Assembly (NCBI GenBank): GCA_007570785.1
Contig: ML664152.1
Coordinates: forward strand, 1,736,911 to 1,800,910
Origin: Antilocapra americana
Taxonomy: Eukaryota > Chordata > Mammalia > Artiodactyla > Antilocapridae
Length of the DNA stretch: 64,000 nt
Direction of reading: 5' to 3'
Positions within the stretch are counted from its first letter, which is position 1, and each line of letters opens with the position of its first letter. This document shows, piece after piece, positions 46,471 through 57,700 of this stretch. The notes beneath the pieces were generated by a model that worked only from the letters and a program-made list of their open reading frames with translations, searched no databases and was not told the origin of the DNA. Made by a program: the position numbers and the translations under genes.

Positions 46471-48181
46471 TGCGTGGTGGCCTCTGCGTGGACGACCCAG
46501 CTGTGAGTAGCCCCGCCCCCACCACAGAAAGTTCTGCTGGACAGTACTGCTCCGGTGTGCCGAAGAGAGGAGTCACTCACCTCTGGTCCAAACCCCATCT
46601 GTGTTCTGTTCTTTCCTCAGCCTGGCTGGTAGGAACACTGTTGTCAGTCGTCACACTGCACACCTGTGTTTTGTGCAGCCCCTGCCTCCTGCCCTCCCTT
46701 TGGTCCGTAGCCAGGTCTATGCCTCTGAGGGGAGTACAGGGGATGGAAAAAGGATCAATTAGCACCTAAAATTTAGTTTTCAACAAAGCCTTCTTTACTT
46801 TTCTGACTCTTATTTAAACTCCTGATAAGACTTTTTCAGACAGAAAAACGAAACTTCCACCGGGGACAAACTGAATGACTAACACCTGTGAACCTGGAAA
46901 AGCAATTCTCACAATTTCTAACGTTACATTCATTAGAGTTTGAAACAAATAGAACATATGTTTCTGCCTCCTGTTCCATGAGTGCAGCATCCAATGATCA
47001 CATGCCTCACTGACCCCATGCTCAGCCCGGGCATCACGCTCACATGGGGACATGGGACTCCTTGCATCCTGCTGCGCAGGGTCTTTCACTGGGAGGACCC
47101 GAGGTCACCACAGATGCAGTAACACAGTTTGTAAACATGATGTGGGCTGAACTTCTTTATGTCCTGGGAAAATTCATTTATTAATTTGTTGCTCTAATTC
47201 CCAAGTCACTCATTATTAGAGAGGAAGAAAAAAGGGGTCAGCAAACACGCCAAAGGCCTGCAGCCTCCCCGTGCTCTCCAGGGTTGCCATGGAGACCACA
47301 CCCAGGAAGCTCGATGCAGGCACCACAGTGGTCAGGCCTAAGCGAGTTCATGCAGTGGGACAGCTGTACAGAAACGATCACGGAAACAGAAGGGCGAGTT
47401 AGCTGACAGACCATGTGTGCTCTCAATATACTAGTGTAGGCTGCCACACGGAGCAGGCCTGCCACCCGCCCTGAACACAGAGAGCACTGCTGGACCCAGA
47501 AAAGGGCTTTAAACTCAGCAGGCATCATGGAGAGAGGGACCTGTAAAAACCTCCAGAGGAATTTAATAAGCCTGGTTTTACAGGATACGATTGCAACAAA
47601 AACAAAGAAAGGAATTACTACTGCTGTGAAGAAGGGGAAAAAAAGCAGCTTTGAAAGCCTGAACCCTATTGACGACGCTTGAAAATCTAAGAACAGCTTT
47701 GAAACAAGCTGAGAAGAATCTTAAGACTCGAAATGGCATCAAGGTGCTTTCTCTTCAGGAGAGAAGGGACTCCAGGTTCTTGACATTCCCCCACAGCTGC
47801 TCCACTGGACAAAAGCAACAGTGTCATGAGCAAAACAGTCTGAAAATGCAAAGAAGCTGAGTTCAGCCCCAGTTCCTAGACAGAGGCCTGTTATGAAAAG
47901 AGCATACAGCCGACAGGTCCAGAAAGCCTGGCCAGGGTGAGGGTGTCGTTGCTTCTGAGGCCGGTGAACCCCATCGCGTTTGGCCCCATGGGCTCCCACG
48001 GCATTTCATCTTCATGAAAGAGGTCAGTTCCTAAAATAAACCCCCTCCCGTAGTCTCCAGGTAGCAGGTGTACCGGACAGCCAGAGCCAACACTTATGGG
48101 TGCTTCCATCTGTACAGGGTTCGAGATGCTTCTCTGTTTCCTCATAGCTGGCTCTCAGGGGCTGTCTCCTTTAGAGGACGT
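46471..48181. other. Unassigned sequence
   Basis: About 1.7 kb, mixed composition. No gene recognised. Confidence 0.35.
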
Positions 48182-48390
48182 GTGTGTGTGTGAGTACTCA
48201 GTTTCTGACTCCCTCAGACCCCATGGACTATGGCCCACCAGCTTCTCTGTCCATGGAATTCTCCAGGCAAGAATACTGGAGTGAGTTCCCATTCCCTTCT
48301 TCAGGGGATCTTCCTGACCCAGGGATTGAACTCACATCCATTGTATCTCCACTGGCAGACGGGTTCTTTACCAGCTGAGCCACCAGGGAA
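48182..48390 (-). mobile_element. Bov-tA type SINE
   Basis: Minus-strand copy. The plus strand starts with a (TG)n tract, the complement of the SINE tail, and ends at CTGAGCCACCAGGGAA, the tRNA-like head. Confidence 0.93.
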
Positions 48391-49189
48391 TATATTCCAT
48401 TACTTGTCTTCTGAGAATGACCAACACAAGAGACCTGGCTTTGCCCCTCGGTTATCACACAAAGGGCCAAAATGAACCCAAATGTTCCTCTCAAAACACA
48501 AACACCACTGTCAAAAAGTGGAAATCAAAGACTCAGTGATGCACCTGAGGCAGCAGAAGAGCCTTGGAGGAGGTAAGCCAGCCCGCTCACATGCCCCCAG
48601 CCCCGGCACCCTGAGTGGGAGGCAAGTTTCTTCCACTGAACCCTGCCCTTCATTTGGGAGGGTGTCCCTTTGGGGAAAACACAGATTGGTATTAAGGTCA
48701 TAAAACCCAAGAGCCCTCCCAGCCAGCAGTCACCCCAGGCAGACAGCAGGAGCATGTGCAAAGGCAACACTCGGAGCAGGACTCCCAGGCCAGCAGGCAG
48801 GAAGTGCACAGGGCTGCCATCCACTGCAAGGCGGAGTCCCCACTCCCCAAGGTCACACAGTGTCCCACTCGGAAAAACGGACACCTCGACTCTGCCCGAG
48901 GCACTTCTGGGAAGCAGGACGATTTCTGCTCACAGTCCTTGCTAGCGACCTGACCTTCTCCCCAAGCAGGGTCTGCACTGGCAAACCCACAAGGAATATT
49001 GACAGGGGCAACAAATCAGAGTGGTATCTGTGAGAAGCAAGCAGACAGTGGTCACCTAGGTCGGACTTCAGCTAATGAAACCAGTAAGTCACAGTCAGAT
49101 GCTCAGATGCCTCAGTTTCCCCTCGTGACCTCCAGGACTCCGGCCCCAGGACTCCGGCCAGGCCCCCACATGCAGCCATCGTGTCCCTT
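48391..49189. other. GC-rich unassigned sequence
   Basis: No gene or repeat recognised. Confidence 0.35.
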
Positions 49190-49830
49190 AGAGCTCCTCC
49201 AGGCTGTGGCAGTCTCTCAGACCTTCTTGTCTTTAACGACCTTGACAGCTGGGAGGAGGAGCCAGGCGTTTTTCAGGAGCCCCCCAGTGAAGACCACAGA
49301 GGGGAAGGGCCCCTCTCACAACATCCCATCCAGAGTGCGTGCTGTTACGTGGCCTCCACGGTGGGCGCTGATCATGCTCACCCGTGTCTGTCAGGAATCC
49401 CCACTGTGCTGCCACCACCGCCCACCGTCCTCTGGAAGGAGGTCGCTGAGCCCACCCCCAACCCGAGGAGGGGGTGCTCCCCTGCCCTGAGGATGGGGCA
49501 GCTGCAGAGCCGCTTGGATCCTCCCGGCTTCTCTGTCGCTTGTTTATGTCAGGTTGGCCCCCTGGGTATTTATTTATTTTCTGCTTTGGGCTGTGATCCA
49601 GTACTGTTGCTGTTCTGTTGCTGAACCTGTTCCAGTGCTGGCCCTCGGGAGTTCCTCAGTTGGCTCTGCTGTCCCCTGACATGCCCGTCCTTGGGGGCTG
49701 GGTTTATTTTTTTCTTTTAGCACTTCTGTACTTTCTGGCACCACCAGGGGCTCCAGATCACCTTGGGTATTTCCTGCAGTCTCAGAAAGGGACGCTTACT
49801 CTTTATTTTTTACATGCTCATTTATGGAGC
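49190..49830. mobile_element. Old L1M-type LINE remnant
   Basis: Over more than 600 bases the order of words follows an old mammalian LINE-1 untranslated region as I remember it: TTTAACGACCTTGACAGCTG, AGTGAAGACCACAGAGG, TCTGGAAGGAGGTCGCTGAG, GGGCTGTGATCCAGTACTG, TTTCTGGCACCACCAGGGGC and GGTATTTCCTGCAGTCTCAG. Diverged. I am unsure which strand is sense. Confidence 0.55.
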
Positions 49831-50689
49831 ATGCAGTTACATGTCAAAAAACACGAGTAGCAGACAGCTAGCTTGGCCTACCTTGCAAAGGTGGACACTT
49901 TCCCCCTGGGAACAGCACCTTGATCTCGTTCAGAAGTAATGACATGATTGGGTGGTCCTGTGGAAAGGGTTATCTGCAGGGAGTGAGATGGGGTACAAAG
50001 CCCAAACTTTTCATTTTAAACTGCTTGCATAATTTTTTCCAAGGATGTGTATTATTTCCATAATTTTTTTAAATGTAAAAAAAAAAAGTTTGTGCTGGTT
50101 GACAAACCAGCACCTTGTTTGTCAATAAGTACAGACCAAATCTAAGAAAGACAGAGTATACTAACAATTCTGATTCTGAATAAAAATAAACCCTGAGCAC
50201 GCTCATTTTAGAATGGACTGAGTCTAGCAAAGCATATACCATGTGCCTAGTGTCCACGCTTTTTCTTACACAATTTTAAGTTGCTCTTTCACTCATTTAA
50301 CAATCAGCAAAAACTCTGGTTAACTAACATGAACAGCATTCAAAGTATTCAAATGCTTTTGCTGAATACACAGTATTTAGAAACTTTCACAAAACTTGAG
50401 AAGTTTTATAGCTGCAAAAATGCTGGGGCTCACCATAACTCCCCAAAGAGAAACCATTCTTGATCTACTTGAGAAGAGTTAACCCTTAAACTCCAGGACG
50501 GGAAGTAAATGTTGTACATTAGCAAAAGAGAAGCATTATGTTTTTGTTACATCACAGGTATACTTAAGAAAAAGTATAATTTATAATTTCCAAGTTTTTA
50601 AAACCAAATCTCTGTGTGCATACTTCAGAAGGCAAGGTTTTCCGATGTCCCCTAAAATATCCACACCTGAGGATCTGCGGAACCAGGCA
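49831..50689. other. AT-rich sequence upstream of the CpG island
   Basis: AT-rich, with A-tracts at about 50077-50087. A hairpin lies at 50092-50113. No gene recognised. Confidence 0.4.
50092..50113. repeat. Perfect 9-bp inverted repeat with 4-base loop
   Basis: GTGCTGGTT, loop GACA, AACCAGCAC. Directly preceded by an A-tract. Function unknown; it may be the terminus of an unrecognised old element. Confidence 0.8.
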
Positions 50690-51240
50690 GGGGCGGTGGT
50701 GGGGGCGGCGGCGGATGGAAGTGGGAGGGGGAAGCCAAGAGCACGCGCGCGTCTCACTAACCCCTGACCCAAGGCTGGGCACGCGGCTCCCGAGAGTGCC
50801 AGGGCGCAGGCGCGCGGCCGGCCCGGGGCGGACCGTTAACAGTAGCGGAGGCAAATTCATAGCGTGCAGCCTCCCAGACCTCGCCCAACAGGACCCCGAA
50901 AGGTCTCCGCGGAGCAGACTCGGTACTGAGGGAGGTGCCTGAGCGCATAGCCATGGCGACCCCGCCCATGACGGTGCTGCTGCTGCTGCTGCTGGCGCTG
51001 CTCTTGCCCACGCAGACCTGCACGGAGCCCACGAACAGCGCGCCCACCCCGACCCTGACCCTGACCCCCGAGGGCAACACCTCGGAGAGCAGGGCCTTGC
51101 CTGGCATCGAGCTCAGGGCCCGCGGCTCGAGCCCTGTGCCTGGCCCACTCGCCCTGCTGGCCCCGCTTGCCCTGTGGTTGGTCCTCGGGTAGGGACGCTG
51201 CGTCTAGGCCTGCCCAGCGTGGACACTGTGCACCAGCACC
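50690..51240 (+). promoter_or_regulatory. CpG island over the CD24-like frame
   Basis: Abrupt rise in CpG and GC content after an AT-rich stretch. Two GC-box-like GGGGCGG words lie at 50690-50696 and 50702-50708, and CpG-dense blocks (GCACGCGCGCGTC, GGCGCAGGCGCGCGGCCGG) sit between 50738 and 50823. No TATA box is evident. The island covers the putative 5' UTR and the whole coding frame, as expected of a CpG-island promoter, but start sites are unknown. Confidence 0.7.
50953..51192 (+). CDS. CD24-like small GPI-anchored glycoprotein, intronless (putative retrogene)
   Basis: Encodes 79 residues from an ATG in a good context (GCCATGG). Residues 1 to about 22 form a signal peptide with a six-leucine core ending A-L-L-L-P-T-Q, the same ending as the CD24 signal peptide. 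Residues 25-45 are a Thr/Pro-rich stalk with one N-glycosylation sequon (N42-T-S). G58-S59-S60 is a plausible GPI attachment site before a hydrophobic tail (66-78). CD24 is a short GPI-anchored sialoprotein that serves as a Siglec-10 and P-selectin ligand; a similar surface role is inference. The ATG aligns with the second Met of CD24 (GCCATGG follows its M-G-R-A). CD24, as I recall, has an intron near the end of the signal-peptide codons; here CCCACGCAG (51007-51015) runs on without one, which points to retroposition. The mature part differs greatly from CD24. An open frame this short could also survive by chance in a pseudogene. Confidence 0.6.
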   Translation: MATPPMTVLLLLLLALLLPTQTCTEPTNSAPTPTLTLTPEGNTSESRALPGIELRARGSSPVPGPLALLAPLALWLVLG

Positions 51241-52300
51241 TTGCCGGCTTCCACGTCTCGACCTCATGGACAGAAACAGGTCCAGAAAGCAGAACCCCAC
51301 CACCACCCGTGTGCCGTCAGTGATTGTCAAGGTCACACCTCCCAGCAACTCTGTGAACAGCCTGAGAGATGCCACATCCCAGCGAACTGAAGACAGGGCT
51401 CAGGAAATCTGGGTACCAGAAAATCAGAAGATAGTTTATCTCTACTTTGGTTCATTAAATTATAAAGTCAAAAAATGGCTGGGTAGTGTACAAAGTGTGT
51501 CTCTGAACTGTGGGCCACTGCAGCAGCCAGGCCTCCCACCAGGGCAGCTCATGGCTGCAGAGCTGGTGGCTGCATCTGACCTGGGGACAGGAAGTGATGG
51601 GGCCCACAGTGATGGCAGATGGTCCTCAAACCCAGACCCAGTGAGTCACTTGTGCACCCCGCTCCCCCACATCCCACACTGACCCAGAGGGCAGATGCGC
51701 ATAACCTCCTGAACTGTAGATGCTGCTGCTTTATTTTTGTTTGTTCAATGATTTTTACAATTTAAAGGTGAGGGTTTTTTTTTTTAACATTTAAAAATCT
51801 CGACCATAAGGTTTGGGTAAAAAGGTAAATTGAGCGTTTGGAAAGGGAAGATTGGAACTTGCCTAGGTTGAGTTCACACAAACTCCATGCATGCTCTTTA
51901 TAAGGTGTGTTTTCTCTTTAGAAACCCACACCTACCTGGACTGCTTGCTATCAGTGTTTTCAGACAGTATCTGGGGCAAAGCCTAAAATAGATTCCAGAG
52001 GCAACTCTAATACAGCCAGTGATGCACAGACACCCCCTCTAGAGTCTGTGGTTCATGGTCACACGTGGACAGTCCAGCACCCAGAGGCTACAGGCCTTCA
52101 TAACCAAACTTGTGCCAGTCTTAGAGGGCATTCCAGAAACAGCAGGGCCAGAGATCTGGAGGACAAGGACAGCATGTGTGAATAAACACTGTGTGTGTCC
52201 TGGATCACATGCTGTATTTAGTGTATAATTATGCTTTGACTTACATAAAATGATAAAGTATTTGTGCTGAACCATAAGTGGTAGTTTTTTTAAGTTTATA
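51193..52300 (+). other. CD24 3'-UTR-like sequence
   Basis: Short blocks of this AT-rich stretch match the CD24 mRNA 3' UTR, as remembered, in the same order: TTTGGTTCATTAA (51446-51458), TTTTTACAATTTAAA (51752-51766), TATCAGT (51949-51955), AAGCCTAAAA (51979-51988), CATGGTCACAC (52054-52064), TGTGTGAATAAACACT (52175-52190, one difference) and GCTTTGA (52233-52239). Collinearity over about 800 bases is the main argument that the frame upstream derives from CD24. Similarity fades by about 52300 and no clear poly(A) tail remains, so the copy is old. Confidence 0.65.
52181..52186 (+). promoter_or_regulatory. Candidate poly(A) signal AATAAA
   Basis: The only clear AATAAA within the CD24-like 3' region. 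It arises where CD24, as I recall, reads AATGAA, so it would be a new signal. A TGTGTGTCC stretch just downstream could act as a GU-rich element. Use is unproven. Confidence 0.35.
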
Positions 52301-52771
52301 GAGCAGTTGAAAGAAAAAGATCCTAATTTAACAGCTAGGTTTTGCTCCACAGTAAAGAACGGTGACCAGTAACAGCTTTATTTCACTTAAAATAACGATG
52401 GAGATGCTGCTCTCCCACAGCAAACTACGTTTTCTTGGCCACCAATCCTACAAACCCCATTTCTCAAGGAGTGGTGCTGAATTAACACTCCTTCAGAGAT
52501 GACATGGGAATTCCTTTCAATCTCCAGCATCTATTAGATTTCACCTCTGAAGCCTGGAGAAGCCCTCGCCAGCCCCACTCCTGCTGGTAAATGATCAGGT
52601 ATCTATTTTGTTGGGGGAACTGTGTTCCTGTCCTGTCCTGTGGTCAGCCACGGCTGCTCTGCAGGGAACATGCTCACTCTGGTCTACCAGGCTGAAACAC
52701 TTAAGAATAGCCTGGCCATGTGTCCAATCCCGAGGCAAGGCAGTAGGGCTCAAGGCTAAAGGGACCAGTTC
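52301..52771. other. Unassigned sequence
   Basis: Mixed composition. No gene or repeat recognised before the MIR. Confidence 0.35.
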
Positions 52772-53010
52772 CTGACTGCCTGAGCATCCACTCTCTGCGG
52801 GGCACTCTGCCAGGTGTCCAGTCCAGTTCTTCCCAGAACCTGCTGTCCACACACACTGTCACAAATGCTTCACATGATCATTCAATCCTCATCTTGCAGA
52901 TAGGGAAACTGAGGCCCAGAAGGTTAAATGTCAAGGTCACACAGTAAGAGGCAAGGTCAGCATGATTCAAACCCAGTTTGGTTCCAGAGACCAAGCCCAT
53001 GACCATGTCC
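52772..53010 (-). mobile_element. MIR SINE
   Basis: Reverse of a MIR: GCACTCTGCCAGGTG, CATTCAATCCTCATC, GCAGATAGGGAAACTGAGGC, AAGGTCACACAGTAAGAGGC and GATTCAAACCCAGT. Better preserved than the copy at 17400. Confidence 0.8.
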
Positions 53011-54682
53011 CGAAGCTACCTCCCAACAGAACATCAGAGGACACCACCACAAACAGGGGCACCAGGACCACCTCAGGGATGGAGAAGAACAGCCCAGGAA
53101 AAGCCAGGAGGTGGGAACAAGCGAAGCATGTACAAGAGCTGGGAGGCTGGGGCGGACCAGGTAGACTGGGGCGGGGGGAGCGAGGGGGGAGTGGTCAGAA
53201 GGGGAGACTAGGGTGGCTCAGGCACAAGGCGGGGGGGACCAGGCATAAGGTAACAGTGGTCAGAGGGAAGCCAGGGCCAGCTGGAAGCCAGGTAAAGCAG
53301 GGAGCCAGTAGCTGAGAATCCGTCAGGGTCTCCGTAGATGCACAGGTGCGTCAGGAAAGCCTGAAAGCACAAGGAGACATTTGACCTCCACTACCTGGCA
53401 GAGGGCTTGGAGAGACAGGAAAGACTCAGGGCCCACTGGGAAGCTTCTGTCAAGGCCAAAGGAGAGACAGCAGTGGCCTGCAGGCTGCGGGGGGAGGGGG
53501 GGAGCAAGTGTCCAGGAGGAGATGAATGCAGGGACAGCAGGCAAAGTCTAGGACAATTGCCAGGTTTCTAGCAGAAAACCTGGGGGTGCTGTGACACTGG
53601 CTGGGGGGGAAAGGGCAGACAATTTAGGAAAATAGAGCGATCGGTTCCAAATGTTCAGTGTGGAGCAGGGGGTGGACCGCGCTCCCGGCAGGCCCAGGCC
53701 CAGAGCCCCGCGGGAGCTGAAGATGGAGAAGCAAACCTCCCTCATGTCCAGGTGTGTGCGTGCAGAAGAGACCTGCTGCTCCAGGCCTCCCATCACTGCA
53801 GCCGCCTCCCAGCAAGCTCCAGTCAGGCAAAGGCACCCCTTCACCCCACACGCAGCCCCAACACGCCTGAGCTCTCCACCTGCCCTAGTTCTCAAGAGTA
53901 GACACAACCGCCTGCTGCCCACAGACCCTCCACCAGCCTCCTCTTCTGCAACCCAGGTTTCCAGCAAAACTGCTCCATCCCTATCAACTAACAGAGAAGG
54001 TACAGGGCCTACCTGGTGGTGAGTGACTCTCTGTAAAACTGAGGGGCCGTCCACCTGCTCTTGCCACCCCTCTCTGGGGGCTGCAGAGGAAACCCAGCCC
54101 CTTCCCTGCAGGAAACAAGGTGGCAGGAGTCGGGGGGGATGCCGGGGGAACACTCCTACCAAATCCCAGAAGGGTGCCCCCAGAGGTGCTCCTTGGCTCC
54201 CAGGACTGTGGAATCAACCCTTGGAGTGGGGGGAGGTCTCTTCAGAAGCCAAAAACGCAGCAAGAATGGGGCAAGGGTCAGCAGGGCCCCTAGGGGGTCA
54301 CAGAGGTACAAGGGGGCTCATCAGGATCTGTGTGAGGACAGGGCCACCATCCCTGAGGCCGCCCCATGTCAGGCTTCCCCCACTGGAGATGGCCAAGCCC
54401 AAAGGGGATGAGGAGGCTGCCTTCCTGCTCCTGCTGCCCTGAGGGGAGAGCCAGCTCATCCACCAGGAGGGAGGAGGCAGCAATGATGGTATGGTGGAGG
54501 GCGGCCCAGCCCCGAGCCCGGCCCCTCAGTCACACTGCAGGAGGGGCTCGTCCCTGCTGAGACCACCTGCCCGGCCACTCTCCCCCAGGGGGGTCGGTCT
54601 GACTAATCTGAGATGGAAGAGGAACAGCCTGTACGCTACTGATGATGTCGTCCCACAAGGCTGGGCCGCCTCTGTTCTCCAC
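53011..54682. other. GC-rich unassigned sequence
   Basis: G-run sequence at 53160-53250. Chance frames of up to 204 codons on the minus strand. A donor-like GTGAGTGAC near 54018 has no matching exon evidence. Confidence 0.35.
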
Positions 54683-54766
54683 GAACCCATCCACAGGGTA
54701 CGGGGGCCCTCCTCACAGAGGAACCACAAGCCCGTCCATGGGGCGTGGGGCCCTCCCCACAGAGGA
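54683..54766 (+). repeat. Two-copy tandem repeat, about 43 bp
   Basis: AACCCATCCACAGGGTACGG... and AACCACAAGCCCGTCCATGGG... each end in GGGGCCCTCCYCACAGAGG. Imperfect and short. Confidence 0.6.
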
Positions 54767-57700
54767 ACTTGTGCCAAGAAGAGTGGGTGCAAATGACAGG
54801 AGGCCACACCCTATAGCCCTGCCAGGCCTCCCTGACCACCTCCCTGCTCCTTGCAGAGCCTGACTCTGAAGATACCCTCCCAGCCAGTAGGGTGGCGGCA
54901 GGGCTCCTGAAAGAGATGCGTCCCCTGCCTCCCCTCAGAACAGCCACCCTGAGGCCAAGGAGCCAGCGGAATGGTGGCACAGCAGAGAGAAGAGATGACG
55001 GGGGGTCCCAGCCCCTGATAGGAGCTGGTGGTCTGCTACTCGCTGCCAAACCATGCCCGAGCCAAACACAAGCCGGGGAGAGAGCCCCCAGCAACCTGAA
55101 GCCACCAGTGACCCAGGACCGCCTCCGGCTTCCAAAGGCTCACACGCCAGGGCAGGGGACAGACAGCACAGGCGCCTACAACCAAATAGGGCACCTTGAG
55201 TGCTCACAATAGGGGGTGGGAGGCCAGGGCGCCAGCATACGGATGGCTGTACGGGGAGCCGTGGCGGCCCCAGGACCACCAGGAGACAGCCACCACCCAC
55301 AGAGGAACAGCAGACACTTCGGCCCTGGGCGGGTCTGCGCAGAGCAGCACACAGGGCAATGGGGGGAGCAGGCTGAGGTAGCACGGTGAACTCCTGCCGA
55401 GGGAGTGCCCTCCCGGTGTGATGAGAAGTCACCAGAAAGGTTCCCTGACAGGATATGCCCCCAGAAAGATGCCTGCAGGGGCCAGATGAAGGGTAGGCTT
55501 CTTGAGAGCAAGTCCAGGCCCAGGAAGCCGAGGAGGAGCGCCCAGGGCTCGGAGCAAGGCTCAAGCGGGAGACAGTAACTGGGAGGAGAGGATGACCACC
55601 GGGCTGAGACACAGCGAAGCTAAGATGGAGCTGAGTACATGGCCGCCGGTGGGGAGCAGGGGTGGGCAGGAGAGGCCCCGACCCCAGAGCACGAGGGAGG
55701 GTGGTCTCAGGCTGAGGGTGGACAGGAAGATAGGCTGGCATGGGTCACTGTCCTCAACAAAGACAGGTCCCCAGGGGCTGGGAGAGCCACGTGGAGGGGT
55801 GGCAAAGCCACCCGACCACAGCAGCCCAGGAGATGCAGACAGCAGGGCCAGGAGGCAGGAGGCACCTGTGCAGAGAGCCCCCAGGCTGGCACTTGAGAGA
55901 GGTGAGTTCACCGGGGGTGGGGTGGGGGGACAGGGCCCACTGAGGGGTGGGTAGGCAGAGGGGTGTCCAGGCAGAAGGGTGTCCCGACCAGTGACCACAC
56001 CAGCCCAGACAGCAGTGAGGGCACTTGCGGCAGTGGTGGCAAACCATCTCAAGCAGATTGTCCGCCCAACCCACAATTCAAAAGCACCCCAGGGAACAAA
56101 GCCAAAGCTTTCCAAACTTTACTTAGAGATTTCCCACTCTAAAGGTGATTTCAGACAACAAAACAGCATTGGGTCCAAAGTAGGCTACAGCACTTGGGAA
56201 GCCCCGCCCTCAATCAAGACAGGCAAGCGGCCCTGCGCTGGCTGCTCTTCTGGGCCTTTAATGAGACACATTGAAGACTGTGTTTAAACCCAGCTGCTCG
56301 TGGAGTTGCGAAACCTACTTCTGGACATTTCTGAACAAATCATTTGATTTATTCCACTTCTGAACAGAGCCTCACTTTTTATATACAAAATCACCAGAAA
56401 CCCATCTTAACAGAAAAGACATTCTATACTAAAAACAAGACACCACCTCTAAGAATGCTTTGAATAAAAATGTTGCAATCACATAGAGCAATACAAATAC
56501 TCGGATGAGTCACAAGTTGAGAAGGCAACTAAAAAGACTGTCCTATGAAATGCTGGAAGGCAGGTTATCTCATCAGATATCAAACCTCGTCTGGGCACCG
56601 TGTGCAGTGGGGACATGAAGCCCAGCCCTAAGGTACCTAGCAGGAAGGACACAGAGGAAGGAGGTTCCGGACTGTGACTGAGAAATCCAGGAGGCCTGCC
56701 TGTACCCTGCACCCTCAGACTAGGCCTGTACCTCCCCAGGCCCCATGCCCCAAGGCCTCTTCCCAGGAGCGGCTGTGCACTCGCAGTGAGACCGCAGCCT
56801 TGAGCTTGCCGACCGAGCCTCCCCGTGGAGGGCAAGGCTGGTCCCAGGGCCGCAGAGTCAGAGGACAGCAGAGGGGGCTCTGAAGGAGGCACCAGAGAGG
56901 TCCCGCTTCTCTCTCTTCCAATTGATAGCCAGGGATGCCAGCGGGTCTGGAAAGTGGCCAACAGGAGGGGAGCCACCCAGGACAGCAATGCCCAGGGTGT
57001 AAGAGGGCCCCCCAGCCCGAGTCCAGCTCCGGAGCTGCCCAGGAAGTGGGAAAGAGGCCAGCTTCCAGTGGCTGCCCCGCCCCTGCCAGTGCCCAGCGCC
57101 CAGCAGCCAGGGTCTCGAGGTCACCCTTGGCCAGAGTCACGTGCAGGTGGGTGTGACCCCACAGGGTGTCGGGAGCCAAGCTTCCTTCCTCCCAGAGACC
57201 TTACTTATCTCAGAGCCTCGGTTTCCTGGCTTTCATTGTGCCTATTGTGTAAACATAGGGGTGGGGGCAATCTGAGACTCCCCAGAAGGGTGTCAGAGGC
57301 CTGGAACAGACCACCTCGTGGCTCCAGATAGCAGGACAAAGATTTCCTCAGCTTTAGGAAACTCCAGGTGACAATGGTTTCGGCACCTCTAGGACCCAGG
57401 ATCCACCTTCGAGGAGAACCAAGAATACCAATGTATGGTGCTGGGTGACTGCGACTCCACAGTATTGAGAGGCTCTACTCACTAAGACACTTTAAGTAAG
57501 GACACAAGTTAGGTTTGAGCCACTAGAGCTTCATCGATCCCCCCTTCATCTGCTGTGGCTGGCACAATCTCTAACTCGCCCATTCTTCTGGTATCTATAG
57601 AAGGATGTTCTGTTTTCTTATTCTGTGATACTATTAGTATCTGACTTATACATTTAAGTACAGATAAATAAGATGTATCCATTTTAAAATCCAATAGGAC

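Noticed and set aside
53651..54022. Plus-strand frame ending at a GTGAGT donor
   Set aside because: The stop codon falls at the donor and no acceptor or known domain supports an exon.
54935..55741. 268-codon minus-strand open frame, longest outside LINE-1
   Set aside because: Low-complexity Pro/Leu/Ser/Arg composition; the opposite strand is open too. GC-rich, stop-poor sequence explains both.
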